Positions 1 through 8,278 of a DNA stretch of 22,428 nt are shown here, piece by piece. The translations under genes were made by a program, and so were the position numbers. Source of the DNA: UBA5499 sp002426275 (lineage in GTDB: Bacteria; Bacillota; DTU084); the NCBI GenBank assembly GCA_937888735.1, contig CALASN010000185.1, positions 1 through 22,428 of the forward strand, read 5' to 3'. The notes beneath the pieces were generated by a model. It saw only the letters and a list, made by a program, of their open reading frames with translations, ran no database searches and had not been told where the DNA came from. How positions within the stretch are numbered: the stretch's first letter is position 1; each line of letters starts with the position of its first letter.

Positions 1-1025
1 GCGGGCCTGGCCGTGGCGTTTTCAGCGGAGCGGGGATATTTTATCCCTCGGGAGCAGTCCCTCCGCGACTCCAGCTCTTCCAGAAAGCTTTGGTATTGGC
101 TCAGCGTTGTGAGCACAATTCCTTCAGGCAGCGGTTGCGGCGAAGGCTCCAGCTGCGGGTCTCCCTCTGCGCCCCAGCGCTTGAGCAGCGAGCTGAATTC
201 TAATTCTCCCAATAAGGCGGCTACCCGCGCTCGATCAGGTTCCACAAAGGAGATGGTATCTGCTCCCGGCAGAGGCACCTGGCAATTGATGGTGGCCAGT
301 TCCTTAGACAGCAGAGCCAGTTCGCTGTCCTGGCTCAGCTGTTCTCTTTGCTTGGGAGTGAGCTCATCTGTTGCGGCTAAAATCGCTTCCAGATTCCCAT
401 ATTTGCTCAGCAGCTTCACTGCGCTTTTGGGGCCGATTCCCCGCACGCCTGGAATATTGTCTGAAGTATCTCCCACCAGCCCCTTATAGTCTACGATCTG
501 ACTTGGAGACACGCCCATTTTTTCTTTTACGCCCGCAGGATCCAGCCTCTCCAAATGGCTGATTCCTTTGACGGTCAATAAAACATGAGTCCTGGGCGTG
601 ACCAGCTGCAATAAATCTCTATCTCCCGTCACGATCAGGGTTTCCCACTTCAGATCCTGAGCCGCCCTGGCCACAGTGCCGATCACATCGTCTGCTTCAA
701 ATCCTTCCGCCTGAAAAATCGGCACTCTCATGGCTGTTAAAAATTCCCGCACCCGCTCGATCTGATGAGGGAAATCCTCTGGCAGCGGGGGTCTGTTGGC
801 TTTATACTCTCCATACAGTTCCCGGCGAAAAGTCGGTCCCGGCAAATCCATGGCCACGGCCACGCGCTGAGGTTTTTCATCGTCCAAGAGCTTGAAAAAC
901 ATGTTGATAAACCCATAGACGGCGTTGGTAACTTCGCCTTTGGCTGTCTTTAGCGTATCCGGCAGGGCGTGGTACGCCCGGTGAATCAGGTTCGCCCCGT
1001 CGATGATAAGAAGTTGAGAGGACAT
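1..1025 (-). CDS. polA: DNA polymerase I, N-terminal 5'-3' exonuclease part (partial, runs off left edge)
   Basis: The reverse strand is open from the ATG at 1023-1025 to the window edge, about 341 codons, so the stop lies outside. The start follows an AAAGGAG ribosome-binding site. The protein begins MSSQLLIIDGANLIHRAY and carries the FEN-like 5'-3' exonuclease signature: acidic metal-binding motifs near EGFEADDVIG and TGDRDLLQL, then DYKGLVGDTSDNIPGVRGIG, the helix-hairpin-helix region with the conserved GDxSDNIPG. The exonuclease domain fills about residues 1-290. The last 50 residues would enter the linker and proofreading-like domain of Pol I but are poorly conserved. In Pol I this domain removes RNA primers and 5' flaps during lagging-strand maturation and repair. 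A stand-alone 5'-3' exonuclease of about 290 residues is the alternative, but the frame already exceeds that length without a stop, which favours polA. Confidence 0.9.
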   Translation of the reverse strand, partial: MSSQLLIIDGANLIHRAYHALPDTLKTAKGEVTNAVYGFINMFFKLLDDEKPQRVAVAMDLPGPTFRRELYGEYKANRPPLPEDFPHQIERVREFLTAMRVPIFQAEGFEADDVIGTVARAAQDLKWETLIVTGDRDLLQLVTPRTHVLLTVKGISHLERLDPAGVKEKMGVSPSQIVDYKGLVGDTSDNIPGVRGIGPKSAVKLLSKYGNLEAILAATDELTPKQREQLSQDSELALLSKELATINCQVPLPGADTISFVEPDRARVAALLGELEFSSLLKRWGAEGDPQLEPSPQPLPEGIVLTTLSQYQSFLEELESRRDCSRGIKYPRSAENATARP

Positions 1026-1049
1026 CTGTTCGCTCCTTTACAGGCTGAT

Positions 1050-1078
1050 ATTATATTGTTCCATAAAAAAGGCGATAA
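1050..1078 (-). promoter_or_regulatory. Possible promoter for polA
   Basis: On the reverse strand a perfect TATAAT (1050-1055) lies 24 nt upstream of the polA start. At 17-nt spacing the -35 hexamer would be TTATCG (1073-1078), a poor match to TTGACA. The -10 is convincing and the -35 weak. The 188-nt divergent gap to the SLH gene should also hold a promoter on the other strand, but I could not identify one. Confidence 0.35.
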
Positions 1079-1213
1079 TCCTTTTCCAGGTCGCGGTCGG
1101 CAAAAAAATACCATCCTTGGCAAATGGTGCGTTTTCAGCCGAAACTTACATAAAGGATCGGCGCCCTCGCGGTTGAATACAAATAGAGAAATCTCTTAAT
1201 GGAGGAATGACGG

Positions 1214-2380
1214 ATGAAAAAGCTAGCGATCGTACTTTTGTTATTGTTCGCTGTGGCAAGTTTTGCGCAAGCCGCCGAGCTTCGCGATATTGAAGATTCC
1301 TGGGCCAAGGGCGCTATCGAAGAGTTGGTGGCGGACGATGTAATCTCAGGCTACCCCGACGGCACTTTCAAACCTGAAAAACAGGTGAGCAGAGCGGAAT
1401 TCGCCAAGATTTTGAGCCTGGCTCTGGACTGGAAACAGGAAGGAGAGGCCAATTATTCAGATCTCAATTCCCACTGGGCAAAAAATTACATTGCCACCGC
1501 CGGCGCCCATGAGGTGATCACAGGCTATCCCGACGGCACTTTCAAGCCGGACCGTTCCATCAGCCGCGCTGAGATCTTAACCATGATCACCAGGGCGGTT
1601 AAGTTGGCCGAAAAAGCGGAGGCAACGGATATTTGGCTGCCAAGCTTCATTGACGTGAACAGCAAACATTGGGCATTTAAAAACGTGGAGGCAGCAAACC
1701 AGCTGGGAATACTGCCTTCTTATATCGGCACGGAGCTGAAGCCCGGCGAATTTGTGACCAGGGCTGAAACAGCTTATCTTGTGAATAGTCTCCGCAAGCT
1801 CCAGATCATGGAAGGCGTAGTTGCCGCAGTGGATACCCAAGACAGCACGATCAATTTCCGGCCCAATTCGGGAGAAACCAGACTCCTGTATGTGAGCACT
1901 CAGACCGTGATCATTCGCAATCAGGTCTCCGCTGCCATCGGCGATCTGCAGGAAGGAGATAAACTCTACGTGGCGGCCAATAGCATCGGCGATCCGCTGA
2001 TCATCAAGGCTTTTGGCAAGGTCACCCAAGCTGACGTGGCCTCCAGGATCAGCGACGCCACAAGCGGGCTCCTGACAAAACAAGACATCTCCAACGCCAT
2101 GAAAGGAAACTGGTCTGCCATCAGCAACAATATGCGGGGCGAGGTTTATAACCGCTTGGTTGACTCAGGCATGACAGCCACCGAAGCTGAATCCTTAGTC
2201 TCTCAAGACTGGGGCGGCTTGAAGGGTGCGGCGCAGGAGCGCTTGGCCCAAGCTCTTGCCGATTATCTGAACGTTACGCCCCAGATGGTGACCGCGCTGT
2301 TTCAAAGAGACTGGAAAGAACTCGAATCCTATGCCCAGACAGAGCTCACAGAGCAATTATTGAGCCGTTTGGTCCAATAG
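1214..2380 (+). CDS. Secreted SLH-domain protein (three S-layer homology repeats)
   Basis: 388 residues, starting at ATG 1214 behind a strong GGAGG with 8-nt spacing. Residues 1-20 form a signal peptide (lysines, Leu/Val-rich core, cleavage probably after AQA). Three SLH repeats follow at about 22-70, 81-130 and 145-195. The first two are canonical, with the GYPDGTFKP core and an SRAE/SRAEI motif; the third is more divergent (LKPGEFVTRAE). SLH domains bind pyruvylated secondary cell-wall polymers or peptidoglycan. Residues 200-270 form a small beta-rich region (VVAAVDTQDSTINF to LQEGDKLYV), resembling short OB/DUF5666-like modules. Residues 271-388 look helical and polar. No beta-barrel follows the SLH part, so this is not an OmpM-type porin; it is a wall- or S-layer-attached periplasmic/surface protein of unknown task. 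The gene is monocistronic and stops with TAG. Confidence 0.9.
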   Translation: MKKLAIVLLLLFAVASFAQAAELRDIEDSWAKGAIEELVADDVISGYPDGTFKPEKQVSRAEFAKILSLALDWKQEGEANYSDLNSHWAKNYIATAGAHEVITGYPDGTFKPDRSISRAEILTMITRAVKLAEKAEATDIWLPSFIDVNSKHWAFKNVEAANQLGILPSYIGTELKPGEFVTRAETAYLVNSLRKLQIMEGVVAAVDTQDSTINFRPNSGETRLLYVSTQTVIIRNQVSAAIGDLQEGDKLYVAANSIGDPLIIKAFGKVTQADVASRISDATSGLLTKQDISNAMKGNWSAISNNMRGEVYNRLVDSGMTATEAESLVSQDWGGLKGAAQERLAQALADYLNVTPQMVTALFQRDWKELESYAQTELTEQLLSRLVQ

Positions 2381-2408
2381 GGCTCAAAGGCACAGTTACC
2401 TTTAGCCG

Positions 2409-2453
2409 GCGGAAAAGCGGAGTTTGCCTCAGGGCAATAACCCGCTTTTCCGC
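2409..2453. repeat. Perfect 12-bp inverted repeat downstream of the SLH gene
   Basis: GCGGAAAAGCGG at 2409-2420 is matched by its reverse complement at 2442-2453, with a 21-nt loop. It begins 28 nt after the SLH stop codon. It lacks a following T tract on either strand, so it is not a textbook intrinsic terminator. It may stabilise or end the SLH transcript, and it sits beside the metE terminator in this convergent junction. Confidence 0.6.
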
Positions 2454-2456
2454 ACT

Positions 2457-2488
2457 AAAAGGAGGCCACGCGGTAAAACGTGGCCTCC
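2457..2488 (-). terminator. Intrinsic terminator of metE
   Basis: GGAGGCCACG and CGTGGCCTCC (arms 2461-2470 and 2479-2488) form a perfect 10-bp stem with an 8-nt loop. On the reverse strand it is followed by TTTT (2457-2460). It lies 70 nt past the final TAA of metE. The stem could also act on the forward strand, but no T tract follows there. Confidence 0.75.
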
Positions 2489-2558
2489 CAAAATACTCGA
2501 TTATAAACAGATAACTCCCTTGGGCGCTGAACAATCTCTTTCCCAGGACTCTCCCGGG

Positions 2559-4811
2559 TTATTTTTCCAGCCGCGACCGCATTCTGGCGGCTGCCCGCAC
2601 CATGTTTTTCAGGCTGGGGATCACTTCTTCCTCTTTTCTGGTCTTCAAACCGCAATCCGGATTCACCCACAGCTTCTCTTTGGGAAGCAGCTCCAGCATT
2701 CCCGAGAGCGCCTTGAAAATCTCTTCGCTGGTTGGCACCCTGGGAGAATGGATGTCATAGACTCCAGGGCCCACCTGGGTCTTGAAATTGCTCTGGCTGA
2801 GGGTACTCACCAGCGTCAGGCCGGATTTGGTCGCCTCGAAAGTGATCACGTCCGCATCCAGCTTCTCAATCTCTTTGATGATGTCCCCAAACTCGCTGTA
2901 GCACATATGGGTATGGATCTGAGTTTCCGGCTTTACCTTGGCGTGGGTTAGCCTGAAAGCTGCCGTGGCCCAGCTTAAATATCCCTACCAGTCCGCTTTC
3001 CGCAGCGGAAGTTTCTCCCTGAGCGCGGCCTCGTCGATTTGAATGATTTTAATCCCCGAAGCCTCCAGAGCCATTACCTCCTTTTGGATTGCCAACGCGA
3101 TTTGCTGGGCGATTTGTCCGGGCGGCAAATCTTCTCTGGCAAAAGACCAATTGAGGATGGTGACAGGGCCTGTGAGCATTCCCTTCACAGGCTTGTCCGT
3201 AAGGCTCTGGGCATAGGAGATGTACTCCACAGTGATGGGCTTTTCCCATTCCACATCTTGAAAGATAATCGGCGGCTTCACGCATCTGGTGCCATAGGAC
3301 TGGACCCAGCCGTTTTGGCTTTCCAGAAAGCCGACCAGGTGCTCAGCGAAGTATTCCACCATATCGTTGCGCTCAAATTCCCCGTGCACCAACACGTCCA
3401 GCCCAAGCTGCTCCTGAAGCTCTATGACCTTGCGGATTAAAGCGCGAATTTCCTCTTCATAGCGTTCGCTTGAAATTGCTCCGTTTTTATAAGCTCTCCG
3501 CAACTTTCGCACCTGGGCGGACTGCGGGAAGGAGCCGATGGTGGTTGTGGGCAAAAGCGGGAGCTTCAAAGCGGCTTTTTGGATCTCTAGCCGCCGGGCA
3601 AAGTCCGGCTTCCTGGTGAAATCTGTCTCCTCCAGCTGCGCTTGCGCTTCGGTCGCCGGTTTGCTCAGCTGGCTCTGGTTACGGATAAAAGCGGGCTCTT
3701 GGCGGTAATCCGCGCACTGCCACAGCTGCGCCAGCTCCCCGAGCTCCGTGAGCTTTTCCTCGGCGAATGCCAATTGTCCTTTCTGGGTTTCGTCCCAGCT
3801 TTCCGCAGCCAGAGCATAAGGAACGTGCAGAAGGCTGCAGCTAGAGCTGAGAACCACGCGCTCCTGGTCCACTTGCTTTGCGATCTCACCCAGCAAAGCA
3901 AGCTTTTTTTGATAGTCGCTCCTCCAGATGTTCTTCCCGCAGATCACGCCGGCGAACAAATATTTATCATCCGGGAAGCCGTATTTCGTCAAAAGCTCCA
4001 AACTCTTTTCGCCTTCCACGAAATCAATGCCCACTCCGTCGAATTCCAAGTCCAACAGCTCCTGATAAATATCTCTCAGATCGCCGAAATATGTTTGCAG
4101 CAGGATTTGCGGACGGTCCTTGGCGGCTAAAAATTCCCGATAGATAACTTGAAAATCCGCTCTGTCTTCCGGGGTGAGATCTTTCACCAGCATGGGCTCG
4201 TCCAGCTGTAACCAAGCGGCTCCAAGCTTCCCCAGCTGTGCCGCAAGCTGCGCGTACAGCGGGACTATGGCCCGAATGTAGTCAGCCAGCTTGCCTTTGT
4301 ACTTGGCTAATTTCAAAAAAGTATACGGGCCGATGAGGCTGGGTTTGGTATTCAGTCCTAGGGCCTTCGCTTCCTTGAGCTGACTGACGATCTGCGGCGA
4401 GTCCAGTTTGAAGTCCATCTCTTCGGTGAGGCTGGGCACAAGATAGTGATAATTGGTGTTGAACCATTTCTTCATGGGCAAAGATTTTACGTCTCCCTGC
4501 GGTCCCTGGTAGCCCCTTGCCATAGCGAAGTACGTATCGAGGGGAGAGAGCTGGAGTTTTCTGTATGCCGCCGGAATGGCCCCCAACATGAAAGCCGTAT
4601 CCAGCACTTGGTCGTAGAAGGAAAAATCGCCGCTGGGGATGAAGTCGATGCCGCTCTGGCTTTGAAGCTGCCAGTGCTCCTGCCGCAGGGCTTTCGCTTT
4701 CTCCTCCAGCTGGGATGACGAGATTTTGCCCGCCAAGTAACCTTCCACCGCGAATTTTAGCTGGCGTTGCTTGCCAATTCTGGGATACCCTATGAGCGAT
4801 GTTTTAATCAA
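2559..4811 (-). CDS. metE: Cobalamin-independent methionine synthase, interrupted by in-frame TAG at codon 609
   Basis: MetE transfers the methyl group of 5-methyltetrahydrofolate-polyglutamate to homocysteine without B12. The best start is TTG at 4809-4811: it follows GGAGG with 8-nt spacing and gives the N-terminus MIKTSLIGYPRIG, matching the family. Upstream ATG/TTG frames run into the leader terminator. With this start the whole frame is 750 residues, close to the usual ~750. A TAG at 2985-2987 follows DEAALREKLPLRKADW. The same frame then continues without any shift as GYLSWATAAFRLTHAK, through HTHMCYSEF to NPDCGLKTR, and ends at TAA 2559-2561. All zinc ligands (His and Cys of HTHMC, Glu of TFEAT, Cys of NPDCG) lie after the TAG, so a truncated 608-residue product should be inactive. 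Point mutation, sequence error and readthrough are all possible. A cobalamin riboswitch controls it. Confidence 0.92.
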
Positions 4812-4840
4812 TTTCACTGCCTCCATTCTGAAATCCGGAT

Positions 4841-4869
4841 AAAAAAACGCCTCCACAACGCGTGGAGGC
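4841..4869 (-). terminator. Leader terminator (attenuator) between cobalamin riboswitch and metE
   Basis: GCCTCCAC at 4862-4869 and GTGGAGGC at 4849-4856 (as read on the reverse strand) form a perfect 8-bp stem with a 5-nt loop. A run of seven T (4841-4847) follows on the reverse strand. It lies between the riboswitch and the metE ribosome-binding site. This is the expected output element of a B12 riboswitch acting by premature termination. Confidence 0.85.
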
Positions 4870-4930
4870 ATAGCAAACAGTCTTGTCTGCATGCACCCCC
4901 TATTCTCCGTAGAGTTCTGGCGCTTCAAAC

Positions 4931-5079
4931 ACAGGCAGGTCTTCTGACTCAGGTTCGCAGATGCTTTGGGCCTTCCCAGTTTCCCAGTGGCCTCTTTGGA
5001 GCATCTCCCCTATACAGCGGCGGGACCGTGCAGGAATTTCACCTGCTTCCCTTTTCAACCGGCTTGCCGGTCACCTGTA
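4931..5079 (-). promoter_or_regulatory. Cobalamin (B12) riboswitch of metE
   Basis: Read on the reverse strand, the segment follows the cobalamin aptamer consensus almost base for base. It has a P1 strand with CAGGTG, then AAAAGGGAAGCAGGTG, AATTCCTGCACGGTCCCGCC, GCTGTATAGGGGAGATGCTC, the B12 box GGCCACTGGGAAACTGGGAAGG, and the closing CAGAAGACCTGCCTGT, which can pair back to P1. When B12 is plentiful the downstream terminator should form and metE be switched off, since B12-dependent MetH could then do the job. That regulatory direction is family knowledge. This is one of the firmest calls in the window. Confidence 0.95.
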
Positions 5080-5080
5080 T

Positions 5081-6094
5081 TCAATTAATTAAGAAGATCA
5101 TAGCAACAATCAGGCGCAGTGTCAACAGGCTGACGCCTTGAAAGCCGAAATTCCGCAAAAAAACTGGAGGGGTCTCCCCCTCCTGCCACCTGATTTTAAG
5201 TTCCAGTCCCTCTTCCTGCCAGGATAAGCCGGGAACTGCGCGGAGCTCCGCTTGGAGCCGCTCCCATCTCACAAACAGCTCTCCTCCAGCCGCCACATCT
5301 GCAGCCAGCGTTTTGCCATCCGGCAAGATCACCTCCACGCCTGAGCGCCGCCAACCCAAGGCGCCCAGAAGAGGCATCACGGGCACGTAAGCCTCGCCTT
5401 TCCAATAAAATCCTTCCGCTTTGCTGGCATTGAACTGAACTTCCAGTTTCCAGGGAACCGGACCTCCGTTTCTGATTAGCGGCAATGCCAGCTTACTTAC
5501 AGGCAGCCCCGCCAGAGCTCTGTCTAAATTCCGCTCCGGTTTCAAAGCATAGATGTCCTCGGCATAAGAGACATGCAGCTCTCCGTCCTTTCTCCGGAGA
5601 ATGAGGATCTCATAGACCAGTTCAACTGTGGTGCCAACAGGCACCAGCTTGAAAAGTTCCTCCACATCCTGATTGTGCATTCTGATGCAGCCCAATGAGA
5701 CCGCAGTGCCAATGGAAGCGGGCCGATTATTGCCGTGGATGCCGTAGCCTGGGATCGATAATCCCAGCCAGCGCCTGCCCAGAGGATTGGCCGGGCCCGG
5801 CGGTACGGGAGCTTTCCCTTCGGGATACCAGGTAGGGTTTACCACTTTATTGATGATTTTCAATTTGCCAAGGGGACTTGGAGTTCCGCGTTTGCCTACG
5901 GCTACTGGATACGTGCGTTCCAGCTTTCCCTGCGCGAAAAGATAAAGCGTTCTTTGGGGAATGTTGATCACGATGCTGTAGCCTTTAAGGTCGGGAGCGC
6001 GAATGGTATCCGGCGGGAATTTCACGTCCGGGTGAAGCTGGGCTAGCGCAATCTGGGAAAACAAGAGCGCCAGCCAAACGAGGCGTCTGCGCAT
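5081..6094 (-). CDS. Secreted L,D-transpeptidase (YkuD) with C-terminal copper-amine-oxidase-like domain
   Basis: 337 residues from ATG 6092-6094, chosen because AGGTGG lies 6 nt upstream and the protein then starts MRRRLVWLALLF, a proper signal peptide. A start 9 codons earlier is possible. The YkuD domain spans about residues 35-165. It opens with SIVINIPQRTLYLF and holds the catalytic motif GIHGNNRPASIGTAVSLGCIRM in two parts: His120 and the nucleophile Cys136 within SLGCIRM. Such enzymes make 3-3 crosslinks in peptidoglycan or attach proteins to it; in spore formers some act on spore cortex or cell wall. The last ~110 residues (YVPVMPLLGALGW, then GLELKIRW) resemble the copper amine oxidase N-terminal-like domain common in clostridial wall proteins. 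The metE promoter lies inside its final codons. cysK ends 76 nt upstream with no clear terminator between. Confidence 0.9.
   Translation of the reverse strand: MRRRLVWLALLFSQIALAQLHPDVKFPPDTIRAPDLKGYSIVINIPQRTLYLFAQGKLERTYPVAVGKRGTPSPLGKLKIINKVVNPTWYPEGKAPVPPGPANPLGRRWLGLSIPGYGIHGNNRPASIGTAVSLGCIRMHNQDVEELFKLVPVGTTVELVYEILILRRKDGELHVSYAEDIYALKPERNLDRALAGLPVSKLALPLIRNGGPVPWKLEVQFNASKAEGFYWKGEAYVPVMPLLGALGWRRSGVEVILPDGKTLAADVAAGGELFVRWERLQAELRAVPGLSWQEEGLELKIRWQEGETPPVFLRNFGFQGVSLLTLRLIVAMIFLIN
5097..5125 (-). promoter_or_regulatory. Sigma-A promoter for the riboswitch-metE transcript
   Basis: The reverse strand has TTGACA (5120-5125), 17 nt, then TATGAT (5097-5102). The -35 is perfect and the -10 matches 5 of 6. 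The predicted start lies near 5090, about ten bases before the riboswitch begins. The whole promoter sits inside the last codons of the L,D-transpeptidase gene, so metE can be transcribed independently of it. Confidence 0.8.
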
Positions 6095-6170
6095 TTTTTT
6101 CCACCTTCCCACTGTTTTCATGCTACTATATGCGGTGGAAAAAATTTCTATACTGCCTTGCCTGTACCTT

Positions 6171-7091
6171 TTAGAGCGCGAAGGGCGCGTTGCTGAGATA
6201 ACGCAAGCCCGTATCCGGAAGAATCACCACTACCCGTTTACCCTCTCCCAGCTCTCGGGCCACAGTCAAAGCCGCGGCCACTGCCGCTCCCGAGGAAATG
6301 CCCACCAAAAGCCCTTCTTCTTTGGCCAGCCGCTCTGTAATGGCGATGGCTTCGCGATCCGTGATCTGCAGCACCCGATCCAAAAGCGAGCAATCAAGGG
6401 TCGCAGGCACAAATCCTGCGCCCAGGCCCTGAAGCTTGTGCGGTCCCGGCCTACCGCCTGAGATTACAGGAGAGCCCGCCGGTTCCACGGCGACGATGGC
6501 GGCTTTCGCTCCCCGCTCGGCCAGAGCTTGGGCGATGCCCGTGATGGTGCCGCCTGTGCCTACTCCCGCCACTACGGCGTCCAGATTTCCCCCTGTCTGC
6601 TCCCATATTTCGTGGCCGGTTGTAAAGCGATGAATGCGGGGATTGGCCGGGTTGTCAAACTGACCGGGCAAAAAATAATCACTGTCAGCCGCCACCAGCT
6701 CCTGCGCTTTGGCAATCGCCCCTGGCATCCCTAAGGCGCCAGGCGTCAGCACCAATTCCGCGCCGTAGGCTTTCAGCACCGATCGCCGCTCTACGCTCAT
6801 GGTATCCGGCATCACTAAAATCAATCTGTAACCTCTGGCCGCCGCCACCATGGCAAGTCCGATGCCAGTATTGCCGCTTGTGGGCTCGACGATGGTGCCG
6901 CCGGGTTTCAGCGTTCCCGCTTCTTCCGCATCCAGGATCATAGCAAGGCTAATCCTGTCCTTGATGCTACCGCCCGGATTGAAGAACTCAACCTTACCTA
7001 GAATCTCCGCCCTGCCGTCCTCATCTAAATGCAGCCGTACCAAAGGGGTATTGCCGATTAAATCCCACGCGTGATCCGCAATTGCTTCCAT
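6171..7091 (-). CDS. cysK: Cysteine synthase (O-acetylserine sulfhydrylase)
   Basis: 306 residues from ATG 7089-7091, preceded by GGGAGGAG; an ATG seven codons upstream overlaps the previous gene and lacks a better site. This is a PLP-dependent fold-type II enzyme that replaces the acetyl group of O-acetyl-L-serine with sulfide to give cysteine. The PLP lysine is Lys44 in NPGGSIKDR; the substrate loop is PTSGNTGIG; the phosphate loop is GVGTGGTITG; the C-terminal SSGAA motif is present. Length fits CysK (about 305-310). It follows the alcohol dehydrogenase gene closely, with its ribosome-binding site inside that gene's end, so the two are probably one operon. CysK rather than cystathionine beta-synthase or CysM is the likelier assignment, but close homologues overlap in specificity. 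Confidence 0.93.
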   Translation of the reverse strand: MEAIADHAWDLIGNTPLVRLHLDEDGRAEILGKVEFFNPGGSIKDRISLAMILDAEEAGTLKPGGTIVEPTSGNTGIGLAMVAAARGYRLILVMPDTMSVERRSVLKAYGAELVLTPGALGMPGAIAKAQELVAADSDYFLPGQFDNPANPRIHRFTTGHEIWEQTGGNLDAVVAGVGTGGTITGIAQALAERGAKAAIVAVEPAGSPVISGGRPGPHKLQGLGAGFVPATLDCSLLDRVLQITDREAIAITERLAKEEGLLVGISSGAAVAAALTVARELGEGKRVVVILPDTGLRYLSNAPFAL

Positions 7092-7108
7092 CTTCTCTCC
7101 TCCCACGA

Positions 7109-8239
7109 TCAATATGCCTTTTCCAGTAGAGTCTCCAGCGACTGCAGGTCAACCGATTTAGGGTTGGCCGCCATGGAGGCTGAAGACAAGCTTTCTTGGG
7201 CCACGGCTGCAAGCGTCTCCCTTTTAAGCCCTAGCGCTGAAAGCGATGCTGGCAGGCCGAATTCGGCCATTAAATCCCAAACTTCAGCTGCCACCAGCTC
7301 GGGAGAAGGAACGCGCCAAATCCGCCCTAACTGCCGGGCTTTTGCTCCCAAAGCGGACAAATTATAAAGATAAACGTGCGGCAGCAAGACGGCGCAGACC
7401 AGGCCGTGGGGCGCGCCGCATCTGACGCCTATGGAATGAGCCAGACCGTGGACCGCCCCCAACCTGCAATTCACAAACGCCATGGCAGCCAGCAGGCTTC
7501 CCAACAGCAGCCCCTCTCTGGCTTGAAGGTTGCGGCCAGCTTCCACAGCCGCAGAAAGAGAGCCTCTGATCGACTCTACCGCTCTTTGGCTTAACAAGTC
7601 AGAGAGCGGATCGGCAAAGCGCGAGGTGTACGCTTCCATGGCATGAGTGAGGGCATCCAGGCCGCTGAGCGCGGTTTGCCTGGGCGGCAGGGATAAAGTG
7701 AGCTCCGGATCAACGACAGCCGCTTTGGCAAACCAAAAGGGGCTGCGCACAGACTGCTTTTTCCCCCGATGAATCAAAACCGCGTTATTCGTCACCTCCG
7801 CGCCGGAACCTGCGGTGGTGGGGATTCCAATCCACGGCAGAGCGGGCTTGTCTACCTTTTGGCCGTAAAAATAATCCTCCGGTTTTCCCGGCAGACGGCT
7901 CAACCCGGCGATAGCCTTGGCCGCATCCAGGGCGCTGCCGCCGCCGAAGCCGAAAACCAGGCTGCTGCCCAGAGCCGCCTCTATGCCGGCTTCCACAGCG
8001 GTTAAAGTCGGCTCGCCGGGCGGCAAGAGAAAAATTTCAAGTTTCACTTTTGCCTGTGCACATAAATCCTTTAGGCGCTCCAGCTGTCCTTGGGCATGTC
8101 TGCCGCAGACCGCCAACGCTGTGAAGCATTCCGGGAGCCCCTGCTCAGCCTTCAGCTGCGGTAACAGCGCAGACAGCTCTAGCAAGCAGCCTGAGCCAAA
8201 AAAGATCCGCGGCACGCTCTGGTGCCTGAAAACGTTCAT
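7109..8239 (-). CDS. Iron-containing (group III) alcohol dehydrogenase
   Basis: 376 residues from ATG 8237-8239, preceded by GGGGAGAGG; the protein starts MNVFRHQSVPRIFFGSG, as family members do. The nucleotide-binding N-domain contains FGFGGGSALDAAKAIAG. The all-helical metal domain has the expected ligand set: Asp and His in GLDALTHAMEAY, His in GAVHGLAHSIG, and His in APHGLVCAVLLPH. Substrate cannot be fixed from sequence; candidates include alcohols, 1,3-propanediol, lactaldehyde or 4-hydroxybutyrate. It begins 15 nt after the mbl terminator's T run, so it depends either on leaky termination or on a promoter within mbl. cysK lies immediately downstream and is probably cotranscribed. Confidence 0.9.
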   Translation of the reverse strand: MNVFRHQSVPRIFFGSGCLLELSALLPQLKAEQGLPECFTALAVCGRHAQGQLERLKDLCAQAKVKLEIFLLPPGEPTLTAVEAGIEAALGSSLVFGFGGGSALDAAKAIAGLSRLPGKPEDYFYGQKVDKPALPWIGIPTTAGSGAEVTNNAVLIHRGKKQSVRSPFWFAKAAVVDPELTLSLPPRQTALSGLDALTHAMEAYTSRFADPLSDLLSQRAVESIRGSLSAAVEAGRNLQAREGLLLGSLLAAMAFVNCRLGAVHGLAHSIGVRCGAPHGLVCAVLLPHVYLYNLSALGAKARQLGRIWRVPSPELVAAEVWDLMAEFGLPASLSALGLKRETLAAVAQESLSSASMAANPKSVDLQSLETLLEKAY

Positions 8240-8254
8240 TTCCTCTCCCCCGAT

Positions 8255-8278
8255 AAAAAAGAGCACCCTAGGTGCTCT
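8255..8278 (-). terminator. Intrinsic terminator of mbl, overlapping its stop codon
   Basis: AGAGCACC and GGTGCTCT (8260-8267 and 8271-8278) form a perfect 8-bp stem with a 3-nt loop. A run of T (8255-8260) follows on the reverse strand. The first arm contains part of the mbl TAG codon (8277-8279), so a terminating ribosome could interfere with the hairpin. Confidence 0.8.

Noticed and set aside
1090..1125. Hairpin ACCAT/ATGGT followed by seven T on the reverse strand, upstream of polA
   Set aside because: Stem of only five pairs and no gene upstream on that strand that it could terminate; could not be supported as an attenuator.
2559..2906. Separate 115-residue gene beginning MCYSEFGDI
   Set aside because: It is the C-terminal part of metE in the same frame after the TAG; it has no own ribosome-binding site and starts in the middle of the zinc motif HTHMC.
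2985..2987. TAG reassigned throughout this genome
   Set aside because: TAG ends the SLH gene, mbl, azlC and the PorV-like gene at natural C-termini, so it still serves as a stop codon here.
4812..4928. N-terminal extension of metE from TTG 4928
   Set aside because: It would be translated through the leader between riboswitch and terminator, including the terminator stem and T7 run; the TTG at 4811 fits both the ribosome-binding site and the family start.
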